NCBI GenBank assembly: GCA_014529385.2
Contig: CM043949.1
Coordinates: 108,683,977-108,747,976, forward strand
Direction of reading: 5' to 3'
DNA: 64,000 nt
Origin: Adiantum capillus-veneris
Lineage: Eukaryota > Streptophyta > Polypodiopsida > Polypodiales > Pteridaceae
Shown one piece after another: positions 46,009-56,579 of the stretch. How positions within the stretch are numbered: position 1 is the first letter of the stretch; each line of letters begins with the position of its first letter. The notes under the pieces are model-generated. The model had not been told where the DNA came from, did not search any database, and saw only the letters and a program-made list of their open reading frames with translations. Position numbers and translations under genes: made by a program.

Positions 46009-46749
46009 ATGGCTGACAATATTAAAGAGAGTGAAATTAATGTTGATAACTTTGATTTTGCTCATGAGCAAGCTACTAATGATGCTTCAATGCTTGTTAA
46101 TTATCTTGTTTTTAGGCTTCAACAAGCCATGGGCAATCCATCTCTCCAAAGTGAAGTGCAACGGCAGCTCCGTGCTCACGGGATTCTCCAAGTTCATCAC
46201 CATGACGAGAGAACACCTAGGAAGCCTCCTTGTGAGACTACCAAAAGAGGTCTCTCTCCGATTCGGGAAGAAGAAGAGAATCCATATGAAGGGCTCAAGA
46301 ACTTACTTCTTGATGATGCATCTCCTTTCCAAAGGAGAACTCAAGAGCCTCCACCGAAGGAACGAGAAAGAAGCGAGTCTCCCGCCACCTCGGCGGAGAT
46401 GGCTCCACGAAGACGGCGGGCTAAACGCTCTCCATCACCACCAAAGCGGAGAAGACCATCACACTCTTCTCCACGCCATAATTCAAAGAGGGATGATAAA
46501 AAGCAAGAGAAGAAAAAGGCGAGAAAGAGGACACCCTCTTCTCCATCTTCTTCATCCTCTTCCTCTTATGAAAGCTATGGTGAAGATGACAAAGATCAAG
46601 ACAAGAAAAAGGCGAGAAAGAGGTCACCCTCTTCTCCATCTTCTTCAAATTCTTCATCTTCTGAAGAAAGTGATGGTGCAACTTTGAACCATCAAAAAGA
46701 AGAGGCCATAGGAAATCCTATGCCGCATGGAAGAGGTCGTCCAAGCTGA
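46009..46749 (+). CDS. Gag N-terminal ORF of element C
   Basis: The ATG at 46009 opens 246 codons: MADNIKESEINVDNFDFAHE, a VNYLVFRLQQA helix, a Pro/Glu linker and a long Arg/Lys/Ser-rich segment with repeated KKARKR-PSSPSS blocks. Gag proteins of this family coat the RNA in the virus-like particle. Compared with the same region in element A (58809 onward), C has one base fewer between about 46679 and 46690. The frame then reads EEAIGNPMPHGRG and stops at 46749 instead of continuing into the capsid core. The capsid, zinc knuckle and all of pol are therefore in another frame. Either this is a disabling deletion or the product depends on ribosomal frameshifting. Confidence 0.85.
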   Translation: MADNIKESEINVDNFDFAHEQATNDASMLVNYLVFRLQQAMGNPSLQSEVQRQLRAHGILQVHHHDERTPRKPPCETTKRGLSPIREEEENPYEGLKNLLLDDASPFQRRTQEPPPKERERSESPATSAEMAPRRRRAKRSPSPPKRRRPSHSSPRHNSKRDDKKQEKKKARKRTPSSPSSSSSSSYESYGEDDKDQDKKKARKRSPSSPSSSNSSSSEESDGATLNHQKEEAIGNPMPHGRGRPS

Positions 46750-46823
46750 AGAAATTCAAAGAGGGAGGGAAGAGCATCTCTTTCCTTACCTATGATGGCA
46801 CCTTCGGTGCTACAGACAAAGTT

Positions 46824-49800
46824 TTGGCCTTTATCCAGCAATTCGATGCGGCGTTTGGAGATGAGGGCTTCACGGAGTCCTCTAAGCTACGCCATGTAGC
46901 TATGCACTTTCAAAAGTCCGCCAGACAATGGTGGTCTAGCCTACGAGCCAACGGTGAAGCTCCACGAACATGGAAGGCTTTAAGAGCTTCCATTATGAAG
47001 CAGTTTTTGGCCACCGATGCCAAAGACAAAGTACTCACCGAATGGCGAAGCTTAAAGCTCTCTCCCAATGAATCCATCCACAAATATGTAGACAAGTTTT
47101 GGGACCTACAACTCAAAGCCACTGTCTTCAAAAAGTTGGATTTTGGAGAGCAAAAGCAACAATTTTGTGCGGGCTTAACCGAAGAAATGGCGGAGTATGT
47201 CAACTCCCAAAGGCCACGTACCATATCGGCGGTAATACACCATACTATGGTGGCCTCGCGAATCAATTTCCAAACGGGGGGTAAAAGAAATAATAAGCCC
47301 CCGGAAAACAAGGGTTCCAATGAGCCTAAGGGGAAGGACAATGTCCAAAAGTCTCCTAAGGGCAATTCCAACAAAGCTAAAGAGAAGGGAGTTTACAAAG
47401 GAAAGAATAAACTCTCTCCTGAAGAGCTTGAGCGTTATCGTAAAGATAACCGGTGTTTCAAGTGCGGCGAACAAGGGCATGCGTACCACGCTTGTCCCCA
47501 AAAGAACAACCGCCAAGATCCTCCTAGAGCTTCTTTGGTTGAAATCCAAGAGGAGGAGATTCACCAAACTCATCACAAAGGATCTCCTCTATGCCATGCT
47601 TGGGGAAAGGTAAGAGAACATGATGCTTTTATTCTCTTTGACCCTAGTTCTACTCACAATTTCATATCTATGGAGTTAGCCACCAAGCTAGGCATACAAT
47701 CCTACGAGATGGGAGATATCCTACCCGCAGACAGTGCCTTCAAGGGGCAAGAAGCTTCAGTCACTCCCTTAATCGGGAAATTGAGGCTTCATGTCCAAGG
47801 CTATGTGGACAAAGAGGATTTCTTTATCTCTCCTCTCAAGCATGAGGATGTAATCCTAGGGGCACCATGGTTTGACCGTCTGGCTGCCCATGTTAAATTT
47901 CCTGAAAGGAGAATCTCCTTTAAGTTCAGGGAAAAGGACATGTATATAGATGCTAGGGAGATGGGTAACACCATCCCCATTGTACATACACCAGCTTTCA
48001 ACAAGTCAATAAAGAGCTCTATTTCCGTGTACATGATTTTTGTTAAAGATTCTCAAAATGAACCTAATGCTTTAGCAAAAGAAAATAAAAGTAACCAAAA
48101 GGAATTAGAGTTATCCAATTTTCTCAAGGGGTTTCAAGATGTCTTTATTGACGACATCCCTTGTGAGCTACCTCCTAAACGAGGTAATGACGACCATGCA
48201 ATTGAACTTCTTCCAGGAAGTTCACCGCCTAACAAACCTCCTTATAGAGTTTCTCAAGCTCAACAAGAGGAGATTATGCGGCAAGTGCATGAGTTAATTG
48301 AGAAGGGCATGGTTAGGCCTAGCTCATCTCCATTTTGCTCACCTGTGCTATTAGTGCAAAAGAAAGACGGCACATATCGTATGTGTGTCGACTATAGAGC
48401 ACTAAATAGGATCACTATCAAGAATAGGTTTCCCGTTCCACGGGTAGAAGACCTATTTGATAAGCTACAAGGATCGACCTACTTCAGTAGGATTGACCTA
48501 AAAAGTGGCTATCATCAAATAAGGATAGTTGATCAAGACATTGTAAAGACCGCATTTCGTACTACATTTGGTCTTTACGAATACATTGTCATGCCTTTTG
48601 GCTTGACTAATGCACCAGCCACATTTAACCGCTTGATGGAGAAGCTGTTCAGGCCTCATCGAACCTTCACTGGAGTGTTCTTTGATGATATTATCATCTA
48701 CTCTAATTCATTAGAGGAACATAAGCAACACCTCCAGATAATATTTCAAGTTTTAAGAGAGAATAAACTTTATGTTAATCGAAAGAAAAGTGAATTTTTC
48801 TTGCAAGAGATTCAATATTTAGGTCACATTATCTCTCAAGATGGAATCCAAATGGATCCATCCAAGTTAGAGGTAATAAAAGGATGGCCTAAACCAAGGA
48901 ATCTTCATGAACTAAGAAGCTTTATAGGTATGTGTGCATACTATAGACGCTTCATAGAAAAGTTCTCACAAATTGCGGGACCATTACATGACCTAACAAA
49001 GAAAAATGTTAGGTATACGTGGTCTGCTAAGGAGAACAATGCTTTCGAAAAGCTTAAAGAAAAGCTTATCTCTCAACCTGTGCTTACACTACCGGATCTC
49101 TCAAAACCATTTGAGGTCCAATGTGATGCTTGTGGTGATTGCCTTGGGGCTGTTTTGCTCCAAGAAGGGCACGCCATAGGCTATGAGAGTCGAAGGCTCG
49201 ACCCTGTTGAGCAAGCTCTAGGCATATACGAAAAAGAACTCCTTGCAGTTCTACATGCCTTAGACTCATGGAAGCACTATTTATTGGGGACTCCTTTCAT
49301 TCTGCGAACGGATCACCAAAGTCTTAAGTACTTCATGACGCAGACCAAGCTCTCCGACAAACAAATGAGGTGGGCAAATTTCCTTTCGCAATTTCATTTT
49401 CATATTGCTCACATTGCTGGCAAGCATAATCAAGTAGCCGATGCACTCTCAAGACGACCGAGAGTGAATGCGGTTTCCATAGCAACTCACAATGATCTAT
49501 CTTTAATGATAGATGAGTATGCTATTGATCCCGATTTTAGAGATGTGATTTCAGCCCTTGCCTTAGGGAAGAAAGAAGAACCATTTACTTTACAAGATGG
49601 CTATCTTCTCTATGGCAATAGACTATGCGTTACTAACTCACTACGTGAGAAAGTAATGTATGAATCTCATGCTCCCCCATATGCGGGGCATAGAGGGATT
49701 CAGTCTACTCTAAAGGGAATTGAAACATATTTCTATTGGCCTACCATGAAAGTGAACATACATGAGTATGTTTCCAAATGTGTGGTATGTCAAAAGACAA

Positions 49801-50957
49801 AATTTGATAGAGGGAAGCAACTTGGATTGCTTCAACCCTTGCCAATCCCTAATTCACCATGGGAGAGCATATCCATGGATTTTATCTTTGGATTGCCTAA
49901 GTCTATCCATGGGAATACGGGAATATGGACGATAGTAGACAGGTTCAGTAAACAAGCTCATTTTATACCTGTCAAAAAGACTATCAAAGCCCATCAAATG
50001 GCAACCCTCTTCATTTCGCAAATTTTCAAGTACCATGGCTTGCCAATGTCCATAGTGTCGGATAGAGATCCTAGAATGACCAGTAATTTCTGGAAGGGTC
50101 TCTTTGAGAATTTAGGAACAAGGCTAAACTTCTCTTCGGCCTATCATCCACAAACTGATGGCCAAAGTGAAATAGCTAACCTAACTATTCTCGATCTACT
50201 AAAAGCCTATGTAACGGAAGTAGATCAAAGATCCCAATGGGAGAAGTACTTACCCTTAGTAGAGTATGCTTACAATAACACTGTACATACTTCTACAGGA
50301 AAAGCACCTTTCGAGGTAATTGAGGGAAGATCAAAAAGTCCCTTGCTACTTAAGGTACATGGGAAGATCTTCGCTGCAGATGAGTATAGCCGAGACCTAC
50401 AAGAATCTTTCCAAAAGATTAAGGATGCTATCTCTATCTCACAGCAAAGGCAAAAGGCTGCTGCTGACAAGCACAGAAGAGCCCAAGCCTTTAAAGAAAA
50501 CGATTGGGTCTTGTTAAAGTTTCCCAAGGCTCGATTAAGGCACACTACGGGCAAGAATCCTACGGGCCACCAAAAGTACTATGCTAAACTAGCAAAAAGG
50601 TACTATGGTCCCTTCCAGATTCTTAGGCCAATCAATGAGATGGCCTATCAACTTAAGTTGCCCAATCATTGGCTCATACACAATGCTTTTCATGTGAGCC
50701 TCTTAAAGCCTTACAAAGGAGAGCCACCTCAAGAACCAACTATTGAAGACCCACCGGAGATCGAGGACCACGAGGAGGTGCTGCAGCCCGAGTCCATTCT
50801 CCGACATGAAGACAAGGTATTAAGAGGCGGTAAGACTATCAGACGATATCTTATTAAGTTTAAGAATTATCCTTTTGAAGATGCTAGATGGATGCAAGGC
50901 ATACAATTAAAGGATAACCTAAACCTTGTCAATGCTTACAATGCTTCCCAAGAGTAA
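46824..50957 (+). CDS. Gag core-Pol polyprotein of element C with chromodomain
   Basis: This is one open frame of 1,377 codons; the first codon counted is a TTG, and the frame extends upstream without its own ATG. Residues 1-200 form the capsid core (QWWSSLRAN, HKYVDKFWDL). A CCHC zinc knuckle follows (C211, C214, H219, C224). The protease active site is at 273 (FDPSSTHN). RT spans about 480-660 with FFDD at 619-622. RNase H starts near 765 (D768). The integrase has an HHCC finger at about 950-990 and catalytic D1019, D1080 and E1116, exactly 35 residues between the last two. A chromodomain lies at about 1316-1370 (RRYLIKFKNYPFEDARW). Such chromodomains direct integration to particular chromatin. 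Protease has DPSS instead of the usual D-S/T-G. The frame is otherwise intact. Confidence 0.93.
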   Translation: MAFIQQFDAAFGDEGFTESSKLRHVAMHFQKSARQWWSSLRANGEAPRTWKALRASIMKQFLATDAKDKVLTEWRSLKLSPNESIHKYVDKFWDLQLKATVFKKLDFGEQKQQFCAGLTEEMAEYVNSQRPRTISAVIHHTMVASRINFQTGGKRNNKPPENKGSNEPKGKDNVQKSPKGNSNKAKEKGVYKGKNKLSPEELERYRKDNRCFKCGEQGHAYHACPQKNNRQDPPRASLVEIQEEEIHQTHHKGSPLCHAWGKVREHDAFILFDPSSTHNFISMELATKLGIQSYEMGDILPADSAFKGQEASVTPLIGKLRLHVQGYVDKEDFFISPLKHEDVILGAPWFDRLAAHVKFPERRISFKFREKDMYIDAREMGNTIPIVHTPAFNKSIKSSISVYMIFVKDSQNEPNALAKENKSNQKELELSNFLKGFQDVFIDDIPCELPPKRGNDDHAIELLPGSSPPNKPPYRVSQAQQEEIMRQVHELIEKGMVRPSSSPFCSPVLLVQKKDGTYRMCVDYRALNRITIKNRFPVPRVEDLFDKLQGSTYFSRIDLKSGYHQIRIVDQDIVKTAFRTTFGLYEYIVMPFGLTNAPATFNRLMEKLFRPHRTFTGVFFDDIIIYSNSLEEHKQHLQIIFQVLRENKLYVNRKKSEFFLQEIQYLGHIISQDGIQMDPSKLEVIKGWPKPRNLHELRSFIGMCAYYRRFIEKFSQIAGPLHDLTKKNVRYTWSAKENNAFEKLKEKLISQPVLTLPDLSKPFEVQCDACGDCLGAVLLQEGHAIGYESRRLDPVEQALGIYEKELLAVLHALDSWKHYLLGTPFILRTDHQSLKYFMTQTKLSDKQMRWANFLSQFHFHIAHIAGKHNQVADALSRRPRVNAVSIATHNDLSLMIDEYAIDPDFRDVISALALGKKEEPFTLQDGYLLYGNRLCVTNSLREKVMYESHAPPYAGHRGIQSTLKGIETYFYWPTMKVNIHEYVSKCVVCQKTKFDRGKQLGLLQPLPIPNSPWESISMDFIFGLPKSIHGNTGIWTIVDRFSKQAHFIPVKKTIKAHQMATLFISQIFKYHGLPMSIVSDRDPRMTSNFWKGLFENLGTRLNFSSAYHPQTDGQSEIANLTILDLLKAYVTEVDQRSQWEKYLPLVEYAYNNTVHTSTGKAPFEVIEGRSKSPLLLKVHGKIFAADEYSRDLQESFQKIKDAISISQQRQKAAADKHRRAQAFKENDWVLLKFPKARLRHTTGKNPTGHQKYYAKLAKRYYGPFQILRPINEMAYQLKLPNHWLIHNAFHVSLLKPYKGEPPQEPTIEDPPEIEDHEEVLQPESILRHEDKVLRGGKTIRRYLIKFKNYPFEDARWMQGIQLKDNLNLVNAYNASQE

Positions 50958-51302
50958 GCAAATGTACAAAATGTTAAAAAAAATGAACAAAAATTTTTGT
51001 CTTATAAGACTCTCTTTTTCTTGATTTGTGCACAAAAATGAAGTAGTATGCATGCTTAGATCAAGTTTGCGGGGACGACGTCTCCCAAACACCAAAGTAG
51101 AGCTTGTCACTCTACTATGGAAGACTGATAGGACTAATGTACAGACATGCTTGCGGCAGCCTCAGGCTCTCAAGCGCCAAATGGACTAGTCATCCATTAT
51201 GGAATGATGTCGTAGGGTAACATAGGGATCCTCTACCCGCTAAGAAAAGGACTCATGTATATGCTTTATCTTCTCTACACCATAGTCGAGGACGACTATG
51301 AT

Positions 51303-51318
51303 TTCAAGAGAGAGGTAA
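51303..51318 (+). other. Polypurine tract of element C
   Basis: TTCAAGAGAGAGGTAA immediately precedes the 3' LTR, the expected plus-strand primer. Confidence 0.8.
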
Positions 51319-52912
51319 TGTCATAATAATCAATATCTAATTCTCCTAAATGATTTTCTCATATTAAACTGATCATTTAATGTGGGGAAGTGCCAAGGGA
51401 GAAAAAGCTAGAATATTGGTTAAGTTAGCAGACCGGCCACAGTAGGGATCCAAAGGAGGGAAAATAGGGATCCAAAGGGGGGGCCATCTGCAAAAGAGCC
51501 ATGTGAAACAACGGGCTAAAAAGACCCTAAGGTTCAGCCCATTAAGACTTCCAAAATGCTAAGGTTCCAAAATTCAAAGGTTGTGTCCAAAGGTTAACCT
51601 TAGGGAAAATTGGATGCTTAGTGTGTACCCAAAAAGTCTTTCTGCATCCCTACATGGGAGGGGGCGAGCCCCAAAGCTAGGGGATGAGAGAGAAAACCAC
51701 ACACACACACACAGGCTCCCTTTACACAAAGGGAATGAGGGACACATGTCAGCTTCTTAGGCCAGATGCCCACAAGGTGTGCCCAATTCCTATTGGAAGA
51801 CCCTTGAAGTGGACCAATGAGAATTAAGCTAGAGTAAATCTAGTTTAATTAATTTAAAAACATTTAATAAAAGAAACCAATAAGAATTAAGTGTCCTAGA
51901 AGACTATTGGGCAGTCTCCCAAGGGGTCCAATGAGCATTCAGAAGCCCCATGGCTTGCCTGATTCCTATTGGCCAGGAGGCAAAGGGGTCCAATGAGAGT
52001 TTAGTTTAATTATTTAATTATCTAAAGCTCTCACAAAAGGGGAAAGGGGGACACATGTCAGAAGGCTATCACTTATGCTGCTTAATTCCTATTGGCTTGA
52101 CCTGGGGAGGTCCAATGAGGAAAAAGCCAGCCTAACTTAGCAGCTAGGGCTCGCCCAAGAGAGAGAGGGGGCTGATTTTTGCTTGGCATTCACTCACACA
52201 CTCTCACACTTGACCATGTGTGAAGGGAAAACACTCTATCTCCTCCCAAGCTTTAATGGAGAGCTCATCACCTACTCCAAGCTTGTGAGATAGAAGCCTA
52301 CATCAACACCCTCTTGGCATGTGGATGCAAATCCAACCAAGAGCCAAGCTTCAATGCATGCTCATCTTCTCTACCAAGCTAATTACTAAGCTAAGCTATG
52401 CTAATATGAGTGATTATGTGAGGAGATGTACTTCTTTCTCGTAAGATACTTCTTTTTCCTCTCAATCTACTCTCATACCCTGCTAGCTCTCACCATCTTC
52501 GAAGGTGTGTGAGGTCTTGGGTCTGAGAACGGGGATAATTCAAGTTGTGTTTGATTAAGTGTTTTTTGCTTGGTGTATGAAGCTTCCATCTTCATTGCAC
52601 TAGCTAGTCTTGAAGGAACACAAAGAATTGTATTGTACAATGTCTCTCTTGATGGGAGAAACCATAATACAAAGCCTTTTGGAGGGGGGACCGGCTCCAT
52701 GCAAATCCGGTCCTCAACTGTTGTCAATAGCTTAATTGCTCTCTCTCTTTTGAAAGTATTGTCGATGCTATCTAACTAGGTGTTATGCTTTTTGTTGCTC
52801 TCTCCACCCAAGCACTCTTGTAATTCTCATTAGGAATCTATTCTAATGAAATGCCCACTATGTTCATGCTAATTTCCGCTCCAAATAAGATTTTAGGCCA
52901 TTAAATGTTACA
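51319..52912 (+). repeat. 3' LTR of element C (1,594 bp)
   Basis: Same length and apparently same sequence as 43998-45591, followed by the TCCAA duplication. Confidence 0.95.
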
Positions 52913-52916
52913 TCCA

Positions 52917-53605
52917 ACACCCACTTCACAATCCTCCTTCCTGGCTTCAAATGTAGCACTACCTCTGGCAATAGATTATTAGCCTTCAACACAAAAAACT
53001 TACGCACAATCAAATGCACCTTGAACTTCCTGCAAGCGAAGACCAAAGCCATCACCCATTGCTCTGCCTTGGTGTAGGTAGCCTCCCCTGGGCTAATCAC
53101 CCTGCTCTCGAAGTATATCGGCTTGTAGCTTCTTCCCACCTTTGCAATAGAACCTCTCCAATAGCAATTGTGCCCACCGTCATAGACACATAGAAGTCGT
53201 CCTCTTGATTGGGAGGACACACCACTGGCAACTGACATAAAATATCCTTGACTCTATCAAAAGCCTCCTGAGCTTCCCCATCCCACTCATAACCATGCAC
53301 TTGTTGACCCCTCTTTTGAAGAGGATGCAATGCACATATTGCGACAGCATCCAAAAGAAACATGATAAATACTTCAACTTATGAACAAACGAAGCCAAAC
53401 CTTGAGCATCTGATGGCAGCTCCATCAACACCAACGCCTTCACCTCTCGGGATCAACCTCTATACCATTTTGCGACACCAAACGGCCTAACAGTTGCGCT
53501 CGAGGTTGTGCTAGCTTGCACTTCTTGGGATTCAGTTGACCTCCTTCTTCATCAATCCTTTGAAAGCATAACCGTAGCTTTGATAGGTGCTCCAATCTTG
53601 AACTG
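52917..53605 (-). pseudogene. RNase H N-terminal part and RT thumb of element B
   Basis: Minus-strand pieces include YEWDGEAQEAFDRVKDIL (thumb/connection), then a degraded RNase H with ISPGEATYTKAEQWVMALVFA (the Y-x-x-x-E-x-x strand) and RRIVKWVL at the element C boundary. Several frame changes are present. It continues at 43997 after the nested insertion. Confidence 0.8.
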
Positions 53606-54234
53606 TATCAGCCTATATCATCCATAAAGACCCTGATAAAACGGCCCAAGTATGGACCAAATATCCTGTTCATCCAATCTTGGAAGGTGGCATATGAATT
53701 CACCAATCCGAATGGCATCCTGCGGTAAGCGAAACAACCCCATGGAGATATGAATGTGGTCTTCAACTGGTCTTCAAGTGCAATCCCTATCTGAAAGTAC
53801 CCCAAAAAGCCGTCCATAATTGAGTATCTTTCATGTCCAGCCACCTGGTTTAGGATTTCATCTTGAAACGGCAATGGATAGTGATTTCTTTTGGTCACGG
53901 CATTCAATGGCTTGTAGTCGACACGCACTCTCCATTTCCCATTCTTCTTAGGGGTTATAACCACTGGCGAGACCCACTCTGACTCTTTCATAGGAAATAT
54001 GATGCCAGCATCCGGTAGCTTATTGATCTCCTTCCAAAGGGCATCCTTTTGGATTTCCCCTAGTCTTCTCAGCTTCTGTGCTTTAGGCTTATGTCCCTCC
54101 TTAAGAACAATCTTGTGCTCCACCCCCTTTGCACCTCGCAAATGCTTGTACTCCATCGCAAACAGGTTTGGATAGGACTCACAATGTTGAACATAGCCTT
54201 CCTTTTCACCTTTGGCTAAATCTTCACTTATCAT
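53606..54234 (-). pseudogene. Reverse transcriptase of element B
   Basis: A 208-codon minus-strand frame covers the fingers and palm: an LRRLGEIQKDALWKEINKL helix, SEWVSPVVITPKKNGKWR, VDYKPLNAVTKRNHYPLP, a YSIMDGFLGYFQI motif, RMPFGLVNSYATFQDWMN and the catalytic FMDD at the end. It copies element RNA into DNA in active relatives. FMDD rather than YVDD is usual in Athila/Tat-type elements. The frame stops just after FMDDIG, and the thumb lies in other frames. The copy is inactive. Confidence 0.88.
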
Positions 54235-54460
54235 GCTTGAAACCGCCTCTGTGCTTAAACCATGAGCCTGAGGCTTCTTCTTTAGGTGGGGAGTTGTCTA
54301 TGGTGACCCCGAATAAGTCTGCATCTATCTTCAGCATGTCGTCCTCGCTATCATCTTCCTCTGTGCTAGTATAGCCTTCATCATAGCCCGTCTCTATCTC
54401 ATACTCATAGCTCGTTGTGTCACCCTCATTGTTAACTACCATAGGACGAGAACCGCTCTC

Positions 54461-54850
54461 CTAGGTCTTCAAATCAAGCACAATTTGTCTTCCTCTCTCT
54501 TTATCAGGAAAGGTAAACACTTTGCTCTCCCAATCTTGCTTTGCTCCTATTGCCAAAAGCCATGGCCTACCCAAAATGATCGGATAAGCATTATCCCCTG
54601 CCTTCATCACGAAAAAATCTATTAGGGGCACTCTATGCCCATCACCTTGACCTTTACATCCTGCGCCACACCCAGAGACCTGGCTTTGGTATGGTTGGCC
54701 ATCTTCATGTGCACATTTGGCTTGACTACTGCCTTGACTCCTGTCTCTTTCATGGCTGCTTCCGTCATGACACAAACCTGCGCTCCACCGTCTATGTAGG
54801 CTTGTACCTACATCCTCTTCTCTATAATCGTCTCCACAAGCGGAAGAATG
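54461..54850 (-). pseudogene. Protease of element B
   Basis: A minus-strand reading contains YIDGGAQVCVMTEAAM (active-site Asp in DGGA, about 54810-54765) and, after a frame change, NAYPIILGRPWLLAIGA, the conserved ILGRPWL strand of plant gypsy retropepsins. This enzyme cuts the polyprotein in active relatives. A stop precedes YID and one frame change lies between the halves. Confidence 0.8.
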
Positions 54851-55237
54851 TCGGTGGGGCTACCTACCCTCAAAGCCATGTTTTGAACCGCTTGCACATT
54901 CCCCTTAGCTCTTGGCAGCCTGGTGCTAACACTTGTGGACCACTGCCTTCTTAACTTTGGATTTAAGGCTAACAGCTGACCAAAAGTAATGTTTGCTTTT
55001 TGATTTTAAACATCACTCACCAGATTGTACTCGGGATAGCCATGCCCTAGCTGGAAATCCACTTGCTTGATTTTGCGACGGCTCCTTCTTTTGCTAGGCT
55101 TGAGCTGCTCTCTACCTTCGTACACCTTCTCTTTGCCTTTGCGAGCTCTAGTTTCCCGCTCTGTCTCTGTCTCCTCTCAGCTCTTGCTCTCTTATTGGCC
55201 AAAACTTTGACATCCGGCTTATCCACCCCTATGATGT
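54851..55237 (-). other. Gag-protease linker region of element B
   Basis: Frame-shifted remnants of the basic linker (55237-55047, with repeated KAKRR and Lys/Arg-rich text) lie here. No intact ORF or domain was recognised. Confidence 0.45.
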
Positions 55238-56173
55238 TTACTCTTGGGACCTCGCCTCCGTTTTGCAGAGATGGATGCACAGGATTCTCCACCGCTTGCT
55301 CTCTTGGACCATTAAATTGCCCTTGCCCTTGACCTCTACCAAACAGTGGGCAGATACCTCCTCTCTCTCTCTCTCTCTCTCTCTCTGTGGTTGAGGAAAA
55401 TCGGGTGCATAGTGCCCTTCTTCTCCACAATTATAACACCTACCTGGCAGTGGCCGTGCCGTGCCTCTTGCTCCTCTTGGCTGTCCTCTATCCATGACAC
55501 TGAGCCGCAACTCCTGCATTTGCTCGGACAAATCTTGCATCGTGCACACCCAATTTTGCAGCACAATAGCTACACCTCGGTTTCCGTGATTATCTTCATG
55601 TACAACCTTCCTCGGACTCTGCGGTTGAACATGGGCCATCGTCTCGTAGCCTGACATGCCCTGCTCTATCTTCTTTTTTATCTTTCTACTCTTTGATCGT
55701 GCAATCGCTACCGCACCATTGTAATTCTCTGGACTCTCAAAATCGACTTTCTCTCTCACCTTGGGATGCAGACATGCCATGAACTTATCCAGCTTGAAGT
55801 AGTCTCCATTAGCCAATTGCATGGCTGCTGCTAGCTCTGCCCAACACTCTTCAAAATGACCCAAAAACAAATTGAATTCTTCACTTACATCTTGCTTAAG
55901 CGCCTTCAACTTTGCATCCATCTCGACAGGGGATGCCTCCTTGCGAAAGTCGTGAAGAAACCTTGCCCGCAGAGCCGGCCCTGCTTGCTTCGGCTCACCT
56001 TCCAATGCTTCGTACCATGCTTTAGCTCTACCACGCATCACCAAAGGAAAAGTCTGCATTTTGCTATCCTCGTTCGGCATACGCAACGATAGCATATACA
56101 GCTCGAAATCTGACATCCACTTGTCAGGGCTCTCTTCGCTTGTGAAAATCGGTCCATAGCTTCTAGCTGCCAT
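55238..56173 (-). CDS. Gag of element B
   Basis: The ATG at 56173 opens about 311 codons. The retrotrans-gag core is clear (SPDKWMSDFELYML, then RGRAKAWYEALEG and LRARFLHDFRK, LFLGHFEECWAEL). The zinc knuckle near residue 260 reads C-Y-N-C-G-E-E-G-H-x4-F, so the fourth ligand Cys is replaced by Phe. An Arg-Glu run encoded by a CT/GA microsatellite (55363-55385) follows, and the frame then drifts into sequence unlike gag before its stop. The core ORF is open, so this is the least damaged gene of B, but the knuckle defect and downstream breaks make it non-functional. Confidence 0.85.
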   Translation of the reverse strand: MAARSYGPIFTSEESPDKWMSDFELYMLSLRMPNEDSKMQTFPLVMRGRAKAWYEALEGEPKQAGPALRARFLHDFRKEASPVEMDAKLKALKQDVSEEFNLFLGHFEECWAELAAAMQLANGDYFKLDKFMACLHPKVREKVDFESPENYNGAVAIARSKSRKIKKKIEQGMSGYETMAHVQPQSPRKVVHEDNHGNRGVAIVLQNWVCTMQDLSEQMQELRLSVMDRGQPRGARGTARPLPGRCYNCGEEGHYAPDFPQPQREREREREEVSAHCLVEVKGKGNLMVQESKRWRILCIHLCKTEARSQE

Positions 56174-56224
56174 GACTCCCAACGCAAAAACCCACTTCTT
56201 TTCGATTGGGAGCCATCAACGTGC

Positions 56225-56242
56225 TCCTCAGTGGGGGCACCA
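56225..56242 (-). other. Primer-binding site of element B
   Basis: The minus strand reads TGGTGCCCCCACTGAGGA five bases after the LTR end. The TGG start and GC-rich acceptor complement are typical, but I cannot assign the tRNA. It is clearly different from the initiator-Met site of A, C, D and E. Confidence 0.6.
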
Positions 56243-56455
56243 GAACATGGAGAGGGGGAATGGGGGAACATGCTCGAAACAAACACAAGGGCCTCTCTAT
56301 AGCTCAGGGTATTCACAACACCCCTTTCCTCTCAAAAAACACCTTCAAAGAAACACTTTACACTAGCAGACCACCGCCTGCTCAATTTTCACTCCTCACA
56401 CACTCCACAAATCCACCACACAATGCACACCTGTTGCCACGGCCTGTCTCCACCC

Positions 56456-56579
<124 letters not shown>

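Larger units (their letters stand above)
43998..52912 (+). mobile_element. Element C: very young full-length Ty3/gypsy chromovirus
   Basis: This 8,915-bp element has 1,594-bp LTRs (43998-45591 and 51319-52912) in which I saw no difference. It has an intact TCCAA duplication, an initiator-Met primer site and a polypurine tract. It encodes gag and then one unbroken frame of 1,377 codons with zinc knuckle, protease, RT, RNase H, DD35E integrase and chromodomain. Apparent LTR identity implies very recent insertion. The only obvious lesion is a one-base change between gag N-terminus and the rest, at about 46679-46690. It inserted into RNase H of element B. Confidence 0.95.

Noticed and set aside
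46001-46687. 228-codon Lys/Arg-rich frame overlapping gag of C
   Set aside because: It is the +1 shadow of gag in a Lys/Arg/Ser-rich region. The gag frame is supported by homology with A and D.
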